Notes: a model not told the origin generated them from the sequence alone. 64,000 bases of DNA from an uncultured Acetatifactor sp. (GCA_910584435.1 CAJUAP010000001.1:1-64000), one strand, 5' to 3'; counted from the first letter of the stretch, positions 42,505 through 52,221 are shown. Numbers and translations: made by a program.

Positions 42505-44598
42505 TTACTCATCGCCGGAATTTTCGGCAACCTTAGCCGCTCTCGCAGCAACTTCCTTCTCCTGCACATCGGAAGGCGCCTGCTCATAGCGGACAAATTC
42601 GTAGGAATATTCTCCCCGTCCTCCCGTCATGGATCGAAGATCCGTACAGTAACCATATAAGCTGCTCTGAGGTATCTCTGCCTCAATCACCTGCTTTCCT
42701 CCTGCCAGAGGGGTCATTCCCAGCACACGTCCTCTTCTCTTGTTCAAATCTCCCATGACATCACCGGTATAAGCATCCGGTACGGTTACTTTCAATGACG
42801 CAATGGGCTCTAACAATACCGGATGAGCCTCCATAAAGCCCTTCTTAAATGCCTGGATGGTTGCCATCTTAAATGCCTGCTCGGAAGAATCCACCGGATG
42901 GTAGGAACCGTCATAGAGCACAGCCTTCACGCCAACTACAGGATATGCCGCCAAAGGCCCCTTTAACACCGATTCCTGCAGCCCCTTTTCCACTGCGGGG
43001 AAGTAATTCTTGGGAACGGCGCCGCCTACCACCTCCTGTTCAAATACATAAGGCGTCTCCAGATCTTCGGACGGACTGAAACGCATCTTCACATGGCCGT
43101 ACTGTCCATGTCCGCCGGACTGCTTCTTATACTTGTATTCCACATCGGACTGCTTTCTGACAGTCTCCCTGTAAGCAACCTTGGGCCGATCCAGTTCCAC
43201 CTCCACTTTATATTCATTCAGAAGACGGCTTACCACAATCTCCAAATGCTGTTCGCCCATGCCATAGAGCAGCGTCTGCCTGTTCTCAGAATCATTTACC
43301 ACCTTCAATGTCAAATCTTCGTGCGTCATCTTCTGAAGCGCCTGGGAAATCTTATCCACATCCCCTTTGTTCTTAGGCTTATATCTCATGGAAGTATACG
43401 GTGTGGATATTTCAAATTTGCCGAATTTCAACGGTGTGGCCTTCGCAGCAAGGCTATTGCCGGTTCTGGCAGCGGTCAGCTTCGCCAGCGCACCGATATC
43501 GCCCGCATGAAGCTCCGGCACCTCCAACGGCTTATTCCCCTGCAATACATAGAGCTTGCCGATTTTCTCTTCAATATCCCTGTCCACATTGTAAATCAGG
43601 TCATCTGTCTTCAGAACACCTGAATTCACCTTAATCAGAGAATATTTGCCGATAAACGGATCCACAATGGTCTTCCAGATATATGCGGATTTCGCCTTGG
43701 AAAAATCATAATCAGCGTTATAGATTTCGTTCGTCTTCATATTGATGCCTGCCACCTGACGATTTTCCGGGCTTGGCATGTATTTTACAATATCATCCAG
43801 CAATGTATATACACCCTGGCACAGAACATTGGAACCCATTGTCATAGGGAAAATACTGCACTCGCATACATTCGTGCGCAGAGCCGCTCTGATTTCCGCC
43901 TCCGAGAAAGTCTCTCCGCCGAAATACCGCTCCATCATTTCCTCACTGGTCTCAGCCACTGCCTCCATCAACGTATCCCGGCACAGTTCCAGATTGGCCT
44001 TATTATACTCCGGTATCTCGCATTCCACTACCTCTTTGCCCTGCCAGCGGTATCCTGTCTCCGAAACCACATTCACATAGCCGACAAATTTCTCATCCTC
44101 ACGAATGGGCAGATGAAAAGGCGCCATCTTCTTGCCGTACAATGCTGTCATGTCTTCAACCACCTGACGGAAGGAAGCATTGTCCACATCCATATTGGAG
44201 ACATAGACAAACCTGGGAAGTTTATATTTCTCACAAAGCTCCCATGCTTTCTGTGTTCCCACTTCAATACCGGCCTTGCCGTTTACTACAATAATGGCTG
44301 CACCTGCTGCACTGACAGCTTCTTCTGCTTCCCCGACGAAATCAAAATAGCCAGGCGCATCTATGATATTAATCTTGTATCCTTCCCACTCAATCGGAAT
44401 AATGGAGGTATTGATGGAAAAATGACGCTTCTGTTCTTCTTTGCTGTAGTCGCTCAGGGTATTGCCGTCTGGCACCCTGCCCATCCTGGATGTAATACCG
44501 GACAAATACGCAAAAGCCTCCGCAAGACTGGTCTTACCACTCCCGCCGTGACCAAGCAGTACTACATTGCGTATCTTGTCAGTTGTGTAAACTTTCAT
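42505..44598 (-). CDS. Divergent EF-G paralogue (FusA2-like GTPase)
   Basis: A 697-residue protein with the complete five-domain layout of elongation factor G. The GTPase motifs are altered: G1 is GHGGSGKTS (EF-G has GHVDAGKTT), G3 is DAPGYFDF and G4 reads SNMD instead of NKMD. The C-terminal region keeps GMGEQHLEIVVSRL, KKQSGGHGQYGHVKMRF and GDVMGDLNKRRGRVLGM. It is therefore a paralogue of the EF-G2/FusA2 type rather than the housekeeping factor, which usually sits beside rpsG and tuf. The role could be in ribosome recycling, a specialised translocation step or stress; not resolved. Start set at MKVYTT by GGAGG. Confidence 0.85.
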   Translation of the reverse strand: MKVYTTDKIRNVVLLGHGGSGKTSLAEAFAYLSGITSRMGRVPDGNTLSDYSKEEQKRHFSINTSIIPIEWEGYKINIIDAPGYFDFVGEAEEAVSAAGAAIIVVNGKAGIEVGTQKAWELCEKYKLPRFVYVSNMDVDNASFRQVVEDMTALYGKKMAPFHLPIREDEKFVGYVNVVSETGYRWQGKEVVECEIPEYNKANLELCRDTLMEAVAETSEEMMERYFGGETFSEAEIRAALRTNVCECSIFPMTMGSNVLCQGVYTLLDDIVKYMPSPENRQVAGINMKTNEIYNADYDFSKAKSAYIWKTIVDPFIGKYSLIKVNSGVLKTDDLIYNVDRDIEEKIGKLYVLQGNKPLEVPELHAGDIGALAKLTAARTGNSLAAKATPLKFGKFEISTPYTSMRYKPKNKGDVDKISQALQKMTHEDLTLKVVNDSENRQTLLYGMGEQHLEIVVSRLLNEYKVEVELDRPKVAYRETVRKQSDVEYKYKKQSGGHGQYGHVKMRFSPSEDLETPYVFEQEVVGGAVPKNYFPAVEKGLQESVLKGPLAAYPVVGVKAVLYDGSYHPVDSSEQAFKMATIQAFKKGFMEAHPVLLEPIASLKVTVPDAYTGDVMGDLNKRRGRVLGMTPLAGGKQVIEAEIPQSSLYGYCTDLRSMTGGRGEYSYEFVRYEQAPSDVQEKEVAARAAKVAENSGDE

Positions 44599-44673
44599 AT
44601 AACTTTCCTCCAATTTTATGTAATTTGGGCATTTCGACCTGACAAGGACAAATGGTTCCATTCCCATAGGTCT

Positions 44674-44702
44674 ATTTTACTAAAATATTCTGATTTTTAC
44701 AA
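44674..44702 (-). promoter_or_regulatory. Sigma-A promoter of the EF-G-like gene
   Basis: TTGTAA (44697-44702) and TAAAAT (44674-44679) with 17-bp spacing on the minus strand. Confidence 0.75.
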
Positions 44703-44802
44703 GCTATTATTGTAAATCTTTCGTTATTAATTATAACAGTTCAGCCAGATCACCGTGCTGCTACCTTTACTGTTACTTCTATACACTGTCCCGGGCAGCT
44801 GT

Positions 44803-44873
44803 GTTACTGTTCACTCCGTTCACAGTAACAGACCTTCGCCGAAGGCTTCAGGCACAGAAATCGCAAAAGCAGC
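44803..44873. repeat. Interspersed structured repeat, family 1, half copy
   Basis: The left end GTTACTGTTCACTCCG, the CACAGTAAC stem partner, the CCTTCgccGAAGG hairpin and the CACAGAAATCGCAA segment match 2082-2141 of the full copy. The right half and right terminal repeat are missing. It lies in the leader region upstream of tyrA. Confidence 0.8.
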
Positions 44874-44906
44874 TATTTCCCCATTTCAACATTTCCACTT
44901 TACTTA

Positions 44907-44935
44907 TTGATTTTCGTGCTTTAAAGTGGTATTGT
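44907..44935 (+). promoter_or_regulatory. Possible sigma-A promoter of tyrA
   Basis: TTGATT (44907-44912) and TATTGT (44930-44935) with 17-bp spacing, 55 bp ahead of the tyrA start codon. Confidence 0.65.
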
Positions 44936-44989
44936 GTAACGGTAGTTTTTAAGTTTCTTATAAAATATGCAGAAAATGAGGATTTTTCT

Positions 44990-46090
44990 ATGTCTTACTT
45001 GACTTGCGGCTTTATCGGCCTGGGGCTTATCGGCGGTTCCATTGCCAGAGCTTTAAAACAATATGACAATACCATTAAAATCATCGCCTTCGATATTCAA
45101 AAGGACAGCCTCCTTCTGGCCAGACAGGAAGGAATTGCGGATGAAATCACGGAAGCCGTAGACGGAACATTTTCCCAATGCGACTATTTGTTCCTATGCG
45201 CTCCCGTACAAAAAAATGACAATAACCTGTCCATTGTAAAGGAAATTATCAAACCGGACTGTCTGCTCACGGATGTGGGCAGTGTAAAAGCCTCCATACA
45301 TGAAGCCGTACAGGCAGCCGGACTGGAGGAACAATTTATCGGCGGGCATCCCATGGCAGGCAGCGAACGGACTGGCTTCGTCAATTCCAAGGCTGCCCTG
45401 CTGGAAAATGCCTACTACATTCTCACGCCCACCGCTTCCGTTCCCGCTCCAAAATTAGAGGCATACCGCAGCCTGGTATCGGCAATGGGTGCCATCCCCC
45501 TGATACTGGATTACCGGAAACATGACTATGTGACTGGTGCCATCAGCCATCTGCCCCATGTCATTGCCGCCTCTCTGGTGAACTTGATTCATGACCATGA
45601 CTCTCAAGACGGCATTATGAAAATGATTGCCGCCGGAGGATTTAAAGATATCACCAGAATCGCCTCTTCCTCAGCGGCTATGTGGCAGCAGATCTGTCTC
45701 ACCAACGGTGAAAATATCTCTTCCCTGTTGTCCGATTATATCAAAGCATTGACAGATTTCCGGTCATCCATTGACAACGGCGACAAAGCCGCACTTTATG
45801 AAGCATTTGACAGTGCCCGCATTTACAGATCCTCCTTCATCAATGCATCCAGCGGTCCCATCAAACGCGCCTACCGCATTTATGTGGATATTGCGGACCG
45901 CACAGGTTCTCTGTCACAGGTCATCTCACTGCTTGCCGGCCATGAACTCAGTATTAAAAATGTGGGCATTACTCATAACAGAGAATCGGAAGACGGCGTT
46001 CTGACATTAGAATTTTATGACGAAACTGCTATGACAAAGGCAGCAGTTACCCTTAGAAATTCCGGCTTTTCTCCTACAATTTGTTCGTAG
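44990..46090 (+). CDS. tyrA: Prephenate dehydrogenase with ACT domain
   Basis: A 366-residue enzyme that converts prephenate to 4-hydroxyphenylpyruvate in tyrosine synthesis. The Rossmann motif GLGLIGGSIARAL is at residues 9-21; VGSVKASIHEAV and GGHPMAGSERTGFVN are the substrate and catalytic regions, including the conserved His. Residues about 295-366 form an ACT domain (YRIYVDIADRTGSLSQVISLLAGHELSIKNVGI) that likely mediates feedback by tyrosine. The longer open frame up to 44801 runs through a repeat element and is not coding; GAGG 7 nt before the ATG at 44990 sets the start. Confidence 0.95.
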   Translation: MSYLTCGFIGLGLIGGSIARALKQYDNTIKIIAFDIQKDSLLLARQEGIADEITEAVDGTFSQCDYLFLCAPVQKNDNNLSIVKEIIKPDCLLTDVGSVKASIHEAVQAAGLEEQFIGGHPMAGSERTGFVNSKAALLENAYYILTPTASVPAPKLEAYRSLVSAMGAIPLILDYRKHDYVTGAISHLPHVIAASLVNLIHDHDSQDGIMKMIAAGGFKDITRIASSSAAMWQQICLTNGENISSLLSDYIKALTDFRSSIDNGDKAALYEAFDSARIYRSSFINASSGPIKRAYRIYVDIADRTGSLSQVISLLAGHELSIKNVGITHNRESEDGVLTLEFYDETAMTKAAVTLRNSGFSPTICS

Positions 46091-46120
46091 CAGATTTGCC
46101 CGCAGCAGACAGGAGTGCAA

Positions 46121-46675
46121 ATGATGGAAAAATTAAATCAGGCAGATAAGACACGGAAGTATCAATGGATGCTTACAGGCGTTACGGCTGTGTTATTACT
46201 GCTGTTGTATTTTATAATCTTTCATTTTTCCGCCCAGGACGGAGACGAATCCTCTTCCCTGAGCCAGCGTATTACACAAAAGGGCGTGGAGATTGCCAAT
46301 TCCCTTGCAGGCAATGCCTGGAGCGATGAGAAGGTTGCAGGACTGGAAGATCGATATGAACATTTCATAAGGAAAACGGCGCATTTCGCCGAATACGCTT
46401 ATATGGGAGTGCTGGTATATCTGCTCTGGCGCCAATGGATATGCCGGAAGCGGAAATTATACCTGCTGACCACAGGCTGGGTTTTCCTGTCAGCCGCAGG
46501 AGATGAATTTCATCAGTATTTTGTGCCGGGACGGTATGCCAGCCCCTGGGACGTGCTGCTGGATACCTGCGGCGGCTTCGTCGGGATGCTGTTCTGCATC
46601 GGCGTCTCATCGCTGTACCGAAGGCATAAAAAGAAGGCCATGGAAAAAGTAAAAAGGAAAAGGCATTTGATGTGA
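46121..46675 (+). CDS. VanZ-like membrane protein
   Basis: A 184-residue protein with four hydrophobic helices. The VanZ-family core is visible: FHFSAQDGDESSSLSQ after the first helix, RKTAHFAEYAYMGVLVYLLW, and AAGDEFHQYFVPGRYASPWDVLLDTCGGFVGM. Relatives include VanZ, linked to low-level teicoplanin resistance, but most have no proven role. AGGAG (46111-46115) serves ATG 46121 or 46124. It begins 30 bp after tyrA, probably in the same transcript. Confidence 0.88.
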   Translation: MMEKLNQADKTRKYQWMLTGVTAVLLLLLYFIIFHFSAQDGDESSSLSQRITQKGVEIANSLAGNAWSDEKVAGLEDRYEHFIRKTAHFAEYAYMGVLVYLLWRQWICRKRKLYLLTTGWVFLSAAGDEFHQYFVPGRYASPWDVLLDTCGGFVGMLFCIGVSSLYRRHKKKAMEKVKRKRHLM

Positions 46676-46676
46676 T

Positions 46677-46712
46677 CCGCAGCATGGGAACCGCCCGGCT
46701 GCGGCCCTTTTT
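46677..46712 (+). terminator. Rho-independent terminator after the VanZ-like gene
   Basis: CCGCAG pairs with CTGCGG, followed by CCC and TTTTT on the plus strand. Confidence 0.75.
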
Positions 46713-46739
46713 ATAGGTTCCTTCTATTTGTCCCTCTCC

Positions 46740-47822
46740 TCATACCACGAGCATGGCGTCTCCGAAGCTGAAAAAGCGGTATCTTTCCCGGATTGCTTCC
46801 TGATATGCGTTCAGTACATGCTCCCGGCCGGCAAGGGCTGACACCAGCATGACCAAAGTGGATTCCGGCAGATGGAAATTGGTAATCAACAGATCCAATA
46901 CTTTAAATTCATATCCCGGATAAATAAAAATCTCCGTATTGCCGTTTCCGGCCCGCACTCTGCCATGTTCATCCGCAGCACTCTCCACCGTCCGGCAGCT
47001 GGTGGTACCCACACATACCACACGGCCGCCCCTGGCTTTTGTATTGTTAATGATTTCCGCAGCCTCTTCCGATACCTGATAATATTCCGAATGCATATGA
47101 TGCTCCAATACATTCTCTTCTTTTACAGGCCGAAATGTTCCCAGCCCCACATGAAGCGTGACACAGGCGGTCTGCACTCCTTTTGCCCTGATTTGATTCA
47201 GCAGTTCTTCCGTGAAATGAAGTCCCGCCGTGGGTGCCGCAGCAGAACCCTCATATTTTGCATACACGGTCTGATAACGGTTCCTGTCCTGGAGCTTATG
47301 TGTGATATAAGGCGGCAGGGGCATTTCTCCCAGTCTGTCCAATATTTCCTCAAAAATCCCCTCATATTCAAACCGAATCAGGCGGTTTCCCTCTTCTATG
47401 GTCTCAAGAACCTCTGCCTTCAGCATGCCGTCTCCAAAAGACAATCTTGTGCCGGGCCGACATTTTTTCCCCGGTTTTACCAATGTCTCCCAGACATCAC
47501 CGCTCTGCCGCTTCAGCAGCAGCACCTCCACATGAGCTCCTGTTCCTTCCCGTTCCCCCAGCAGCCTCGCCGGAATCACCTTGGTATCATTGAGCACCAG
47601 GCAGTCTCCCGGCTGTAAATAGGAGGTAATCTCCCGAAACACATGATGGGACACTGCCCCGGTACGCCTGTCCAGCACAAGGAGCCTGGAGGAAGTACGT
47701 TCCTCCAAAGGATCCTGTGCTATCAGCTCCTGGGGCAGCTCAAAATAAAAGTCCGATTTTTTCAGTTCACGGGATACGGCAGTACCGTTTACAGCAACGC
47801 CGTTTTCCACAGTCACGTTCAT
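46740..47822 (-). CDS. queA: S-adenosylmethionine:tRNA ribosyltransferase-isomerase
   Basis: A 360-residue enzyme that adds the ribosyl part of SAM to 7-aminomethyl-7-deazaguanine in tRNA, the penultimate step of queuosine synthesis. Family motifs are FYFELPQELIAQDP near the start, RLLVLDRRTG, VLNDTKVIPARLLG, the AAPTAGLHFTEELL segment, HVGLGTFRPV and TNFHLPESTLVMLVSALAG near the end. Length is normal. The start ATG overlaps the stop codon of the upstream aminopeptidase by one base, so translation is coupled. Confidence 0.97.
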   Translation of the reverse strand: MNVTVENGVAVNGTAVSRELKKSDFYFELPQELIAQDPLEERTSSRLLVLDRRTGAVSHHVFREITSYLQPGDCLVLNDTKVIPARLLGEREGTGAHVEVLLLKRQSGDVWETLVKPGKKCRPGTRLSFGDGMLKAEVLETIEEGNRLIRFEYEGIFEEILDRLGEMPLPPYITHKLQDRNRYQTVYAKYEGSAAAPTAGLHFTEELLNQIRAKGVQTACVTLHVGLGTFRPVKEENVLEHHMHSEYYQVSEEAAEIINNTKARGGRVVCVGTTSCRTVESAADEHGRVRAGNGNTEIFIYPGYEFKVLDLLITNFHLPESTLVMLVSALAGREHVLNAYQEAIRERYRFFSFGDAMLVV

Positions 47823-49303
47823 TACAGTGACGCTCCTTCCGCAAATGCCATATAGCCCCGATACGCCTCATAGACATCCGCCTTGCTGGTGGCCTCCCAG
47901 GGCGCGTGCATATTTAATACCGCCACACCGCTGTCAATCACATTCATCCCATACAATGCCAGAATGTATGCTATGGTTCCACCGCCGCCCACATCAACCT
48001 TGCCAAGCTCCGCGGTCTGGTATGCAATCCCTTTTTCGTCCAGTATACTGCGCAAATGTGCAATATACTCTGCATTGGCATCATTGGAGCCGGACTTTCC
48101 TCTGGAACCGGTAAATTTATTGAATACCATCCCCTTGCCCAGGAAAGCAGCATTCTTCTTCTCAAAACAGGATGCATAGGAAGGATCGTAACCTGCGCTT
48201 ACATCGGACGAAAGCATGCAGCTGTGTGCCAGGCATCTCCTCACATTCAGTTCACTGTACTCCCCGCATAAATTCATCAGCTCCGCAACCGCATTTTCAA
48301 AGAAACGTGACTGCATACCTGTAGCACCTACGGAACCAATCTCTTCCTTGTCTACAAGAATACAGCAGACTGTTCTATCCGTCTCCTTCAAATCCAGCAT
48401 AGCCCTCAGAGAAGTAAATGCGCAAACTCTGTCGTCCTGTCCATACGCCAGAATCATGCTGCGGTCAAATCCTGCTTCCCTTGCCTTGCCTGCCGGAACG
48501 ATTTCCAGTTCTGCGGACAGGAAATCTTCTTCCTCAATATCATAACTGTCCTTTAAAATATCCAAAATACCTGCCTTGACTAACTCTTTTGCCTTTGCTT
48601 TATTCTTGTCTTCTTCGGAAGCCTTCTTATTGCTCTCATTTTTCTCTTCATCCTTAACGCTTTCGGAAGAATCTGAATCCTCTTCCGCCTGAATGACAAT
48701 TGGTCTGCTGCCGATAATAAGGTCAAGTGCTTCGCCTTCAATCACCTTTGCCGCCTTTTTCTCCAACTGTTCTCCTGCCAGATGAATCAGCAAATCAGAA
48801 ATAAAAAATACCGGATCGTCCTCATCCTCGCCCACATTCAGTTCAATGGTAGTTCCGTCCTTTTTCACCACCACGCCATGAACCGCCAGCGGCAGCGCTA
48901 CCCACTGGTATTTCTTCACTCCGCCGTAATAATGGGTATCCAGATAAGCAAAGCCACTCTCTTCATAGAGCGGATTCTGCTTTACATCCAGCCTGGGACT
49001 GTCGATATGGGCTCCCAGGATATTAAGTCCCTCCGCCATAGGCTCTTTGCCAAGTTGAAACATGACAATGGACTTATTCATCCACACACTGTATACCTTA
49101 TCTCCTTTGCCAAGCTTCCGGCCAGTCTGCATCACATGCGCAAGCTCTTCATAGCCTTCCTCTTCAATCAGCTCAACAATCCGGTCAACACATTCCCGCT
49201 CTGTTTTCCCGTGATCCAGGAAATCCCTGTATTCCAGATTCAGCCTTTCCAGTTCCATCAATTGTTCTTCATCATAAGTTCCCCAGGCATTCTTTCTTTC
49301 CAT
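47822..49303 (-). CDS. M18-family aminopeptidase
   Basis: A 493-residue metallo-aminopeptidase of the aspartyl aminopeptidase (ApeA/DAP) family. Zinc-ligand motifs are GAHIDSPRLDVK, DKEEIGSVGATGMQSRF (catalytic Glu), SSDVSAGYDPS and the C-terminal NMHAPWEATSKADVYEAYRGY. A hydrophilic insert at about residues 210-240 (DSDSSESVKDEEKNESNKK) separates strands of the catalytic fold and is longer than I recall for most members. It should remove acidic or other N-terminal residues from peptides inside the cell. The ATG at 49303 follows GAGGAAGAG; queA is coupled downstream. Confidence 0.92.
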   Translation of the reverse strand: MERKNAWGTYDEEQLMELERLNLEYRDFLDHGKTERECVDRIVELIEEEGYEELAHVMQTGRKLGKGDKVYSVWMNKSIVMFQLGKEPMAEGLNILGAHIDSPRLDVKQNPLYEESGFAYLDTHYYGGVKKYQWVALPLAVHGVVVKKDGTTIELNVGEDEDDPVFFISDLLIHLAGEQLEKKAAKVIEGEALDLIIGSRPIVIQAEEDSDSSESVKDEEKNESNKKASEEDKNKAKAKELVKAGILDILKDSYDIEEEDFLSAELEIVPAGKAREAGFDRSMILAYGQDDRVCAFTSLRAMLDLKETDRTVCCILVDKEEIGSVGATGMQSRFFENAVAELMNLCGEYSELNVRRCLAHSCMLSSDVSAGYDPSYASCFEKKNAAFLGKGMVFNKFTGSRGKSGSNDANAEYIAHLRSILDEKGIAYQTAELGKVDVGGGGTIAYILALYGMNVIDSGVAVLNMHAPWEATSKADVYEAYRGYMAFAEGASL

Positions 49304-49408
49304 TGCTCTTCCTCTCCTTCCACTCGTCATGACAGCTTAACGCTATGAGCATCATAACATCGTGAAAAACAAAATTAATAACCGCCAGTTCAGAGACCTG
49401 TCTGAACC

Positions 49409-49433
49409 GTTACGTCACTCCGTTCACAGCAAC
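49409..49433. repeat. Interspersed structured repeat, family 1, end stub
   Basis: Only the left end is left: GTTAC(G)TCACTCCG and the pairing CACAGCAAC, 25 bp in all. It lies in the 5' untranslated region of the aminopeptidase transcript. Confidence 0.6.
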
Positions 49434-49480
49434 ATGCCGGAATATATCAGTCCGGATAAATTTACTGCCTATATGGAAAA

Positions 49481-49509
49481 ATTATAACACAGTATCTCTT
49501 GACTGTAAA
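49481..49509 (-). promoter_or_regulatory. Sigma-A promoter of the aminopeptidase-queA operon
   Basis: TTTACA (49504-49509) and TATAAT (49481-49486) with 17-bp spacing on the minus strand. The leader is about 170 nt long and contains the family 1 repeat stub. Confidence 0.8.
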
Positions 49510-49571
49510 TGGCACTGCTTGATAATTCTTCATGGGATTTAACAGCAATCCGGACAGCAGCAGTCCCACGC

Positions 49572-52031
49572 TTACTGCCTTAGTTCAATCCCCATCTGTT
49601 CCAGTCCGTTCAGAATCTTCTTCATGGCGGCATTGATATCGCTTTCTTCCAATGTTCTGTCTTTTGCCCGGAAAGTTACGGAATATGCCACGGATTTAAA
49701 ACCCTGCTTAATCTGCACACCCTCATAAATATCAAACAGCTGGCAGGATTCCAGCAATTTACCGCCTCTCTGCAGAATCATCTGTTCTATATCACCTACA
49801 AGGATTTGTTTGGGCACCACCATACTCAGGTCACGGCTGACGGCAGGATACTTGGCAATCCCCTCGTATTTTCTGTCAAACGTGGTCAGTGGGATGATAC
49901 TCGGCATATCCAGCACCGCAACATATGCCTTTGTGCCAATCTCATAATTGTCCAGTACCTCAGGATGCACCTCCCCCAGATACCCCACTGTTACGCCCTG
50001 ATATTTGATATTCGCCTGACGGCCGGGATGCAGAAACGGCTTACCTGAATCAGGATCGTAGACCGGCTTCTTACACATACCCACAGCGGTGAAAAATTCC
50101 TCCACCACTCCCTTCATAGTATAGAAATCCCCGTCTCCGTAGCATCCCAGCGTAAACTGCACTCTCTCATCGGGAAGCTCTGTCAGCGGCAGCGCTTTAG
50201 GCAGGTAGACATTGCCCAGCTCATATAATTTCACATTTTTGTTCCTGCGGTTATAATTTGTCGCCAGACTGCCAAGCATTCCGTTTAAAGATACTGTCCT
50301 CATAATGGAGAAATCTTCCCCTAAAGGATTGGATATGGTGACGGTTCTGCGCAGAGGATCATCCTCCCCAATCAGGAGTTTATCAAAGACTTTGGGACTT
50401 TCAAAAGAATAACTCATTCCCTGGGAGAAACCGCAGTACTCTGCAATATCCCTTGCCTTCTGCTCTATCCTCAGCTTATAGGATAGTCTGCCTGACGTTG
50501 CCTCGCCGGTGGGCAGAGTGGCAGGCACCTTATCATAACCGTAAAACCGCACAACTTCCTCTGCAATATCCGCATCACAATTCAGATCCTGTCTGAAGTA
50601 CGGAATCACAAGGCTGATGCTTCCGTCCTCATTTTTCACTGTCTCGATTTCAAGCCGTTTGAAAATTGCAAGCATCTCCTCCGATTCAATCTCCGTTCCC
50701 AACAGACTGTTATATTTTTCCGGCCGGAAAGGCAGTACTTTTTTCTCCGCCATAGGCGCTGCCACATCCACCATACCGCCTACCGCCTCGCCGCAGCCTA
50801 ACTCTTCGATGAGCTGGCAGGCACGATTGATAGCATCTTCCGCATTGTGAGGCTCCAATCCCTTTTCAAATTTTCCGGAAGCATCGGTGCGCAGGCCAAT
50901 CCTTTTTGCAGACTTTCTGATATTAGGGCCGTGGAAGGTTGCCGCTTCAAATAATACCGTATGCACATCATCCGTAATTTTGGAGTTTTCACCGCCCATA
51001 ATACCTGCAATGCCAATCTCCTTCTCCGCATCGCAGATCATCAGTACTTCGCTGTCCAGTTTACGCACTTGTCCGTCCAGCGTCTGGAATTCATCCCCGT
51101 CCCCGGCCCGGCGCACAATAATCTTATGACCTGCAATGGTGTCCAGATCAAAGGCATGCATGGGCTGGCCGTACTCTTCCATCACGTAATTGGTAATATC
51201 CACCAGATTGTTAATAGGACGAATGCCGCTGGCTGCCAGCCTTCTCTGCATCCATTCCGGAGAAGGGCCTATTTTAATATTTTTGCAGACTCTTGCACAA
51301 TACCTGGGACAGAGGTCCGTGTCAAGGACTTCCACACTGATATAATCGTGCACATCTTCCCCATTTCCCACTGCCTTAACCACAGGGGGAACGAAGGGTT
51401 TTCTAAAGGTTGCCGCCGCCTCTCTTGCCACGCCCAGCACACTGTAACAATCTACCCGGTTGCTGGTGATTTCATACTCGAATACAGTGTCATGGAGCCC
51501 CAGCAGCTCCACTGCATCCGCGCCTGCTTCCACGGAACGCTTTTCTTTGGAATGCTCTTTGTCCGCTCTCTCGAAGATATAGATACCCTCTTCCGGCGCT
51601 TCGGGATACATATTCCTGTCAGAGCCAAGTTCCTCGATAGAACACATCATGCCGTTAGAAGGAACACCTCTGAGCTTTCCTGCCTTAATTGCAATCCCAT
51701 CCTCCGGAAGCGGACCTCCGTCATGGCCTCCTGCCACCTTTCCTCCGTCTAATACCACGGGCACTTTGTCACCCACCTTCACATTGTGGGCGCCGGTGAC
51801 AATCTGAATGGTCTCCGTACCGATATTTACCTGGCATACAATCAGCTTATCCGCGTCCGGGTGTCCCTCAATGGCGGTTATCTGCCCTACCACAATCTTC
51901 TCCAGGTTCTTATCTTTTCTCTCAAATCCCTCAACCTTTGTCCCGGACAGGGTCATTGCATCACAATATTCCTGATCCGTACAGTCCAGTTCGGGGACAT
52001 ATGCCTTAATCCATGACAATGCAGTATTCAT
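49572..52031 (-). CDS. pheT: Phenylalanyl-tRNA synthetase beta subunit
   Basis: An 819-residue subunit of the (alpha-beta)2 enzyme. It begins MNTALSWIKAYVPEL, followed by an EMAP-type tRNA-binding OB fold (about 40-150; VGQITAIEGHPDADKLIVCQVNIG), the B3/B4 editing domain (SNRVDCYSVLGVAREAAA), the B5 domain, a catalytic-like core and the C-terminal FDX-ACB anticodon-binding domain (KYPAVSRDLSMVVPKQ). Length is standard. The start at 52031 has GGAAA upstream. A 190-bp AT-rich repeat-like gap separates it from pheS, unusually long for this pair. Confidence 0.98.
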   Translation of the reverse strand: MNTALSWIKAYVPELDCTDQEYCDAMTLSGTKVEGFERKDKNLEKIVVGQITAIEGHPDADKLIVCQVNIGTETIQIVTGAHNVKVGDKVPVVLDGGKVAGGHDGGPLPEDGIAIKAGKLRGVPSNGMMCSIEELGSDRNMYPEAPEEGIYIFERADKEHSKEKRSVEAGADAVELLGLHDTVFEYEITSNRVDCYSVLGVAREAAATFRKPFVPPVVKAVGNGEDVHDYISVEVLDTDLCPRYCARVCKNIKIGPSPEWMQRRLAASGIRPINNLVDITNYVMEEYGQPMHAFDLDTIAGHKIIVRRAGDGDEFQTLDGQVRKLDSEVLMICDAEKEIGIAGIMGGENSKITDDVHTVLFEAATFHGPNIRKSAKRIGLRTDASGKFEKGLEPHNAEDAINRACQLIEELGCGEAVGGMVDVAAPMAEKKVLPFRPEKYNSLLGTEIESEEMLAIFKRLEIETVKNEDGSISLVIPYFRQDLNCDADIAEEVVRFYGYDKVPATLPTGEATSGRLSYKLRIEQKARDIAEYCGFSQGMSYSFESPKVFDKLLIGEDDPLRRTVTISNPLGEDFSIMRTVSLNGMLGSLATNYNRRNKNVKLYELGNVYLPKALPLTELPDERVQFTLGCYGDGDFYTMKGVVEEFFTAVGMCKKPVYDPDSGKPFLHPGRQANIKYQGVTVGYLGEVHPEVLDNYEIGTKAYVAVLDMPSIIPLTTFDRKYEGIAKYPAVSRDLSMVVPKQILVGDIEQMILQRGGKLLESCQLFDIYEGVQIKQGFKSVAYSVTFRAKDRTLEESDINAAMKKILNGLEQMGIELRQ

Positions 52032-52074
52032 CTGTTCTATTTCCTTTCTTCGCTGCTCCATAAATGAAATATAT

Positions 52075-52195
52075 CACATATCAAAAATACTTAAAGCAAA
52101 AAACTCAAGACAAAAATATGAAAAACTAAAATACTAAAACCAAAAATACTTAAGACAAAAATACTTAAAACAAAAATGCGTAAAACGATATCGTT
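52075..52195. repeat. AT-rich degenerate tandem repeat between pheS and pheT
   Basis: About seven decayed copies of a 14-16 bp unit close to caaaaatacttaaaa, read on the plus strand. No frame of note and no terminator. It widens the pheS-pheT gap to 190 bp. Confidence 0.7.
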
Positions 52196-52221
52196 TATAA
52201 GCCAAATTATCCATAGTAAAA

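Noticed and set aside
44801..44989. 63-codon N-terminal extension of tyrA
   Set aside because: It runs through a family 1 repeat and the likely promoter; the Rossmann motif starts properly after the ATG at 44990.
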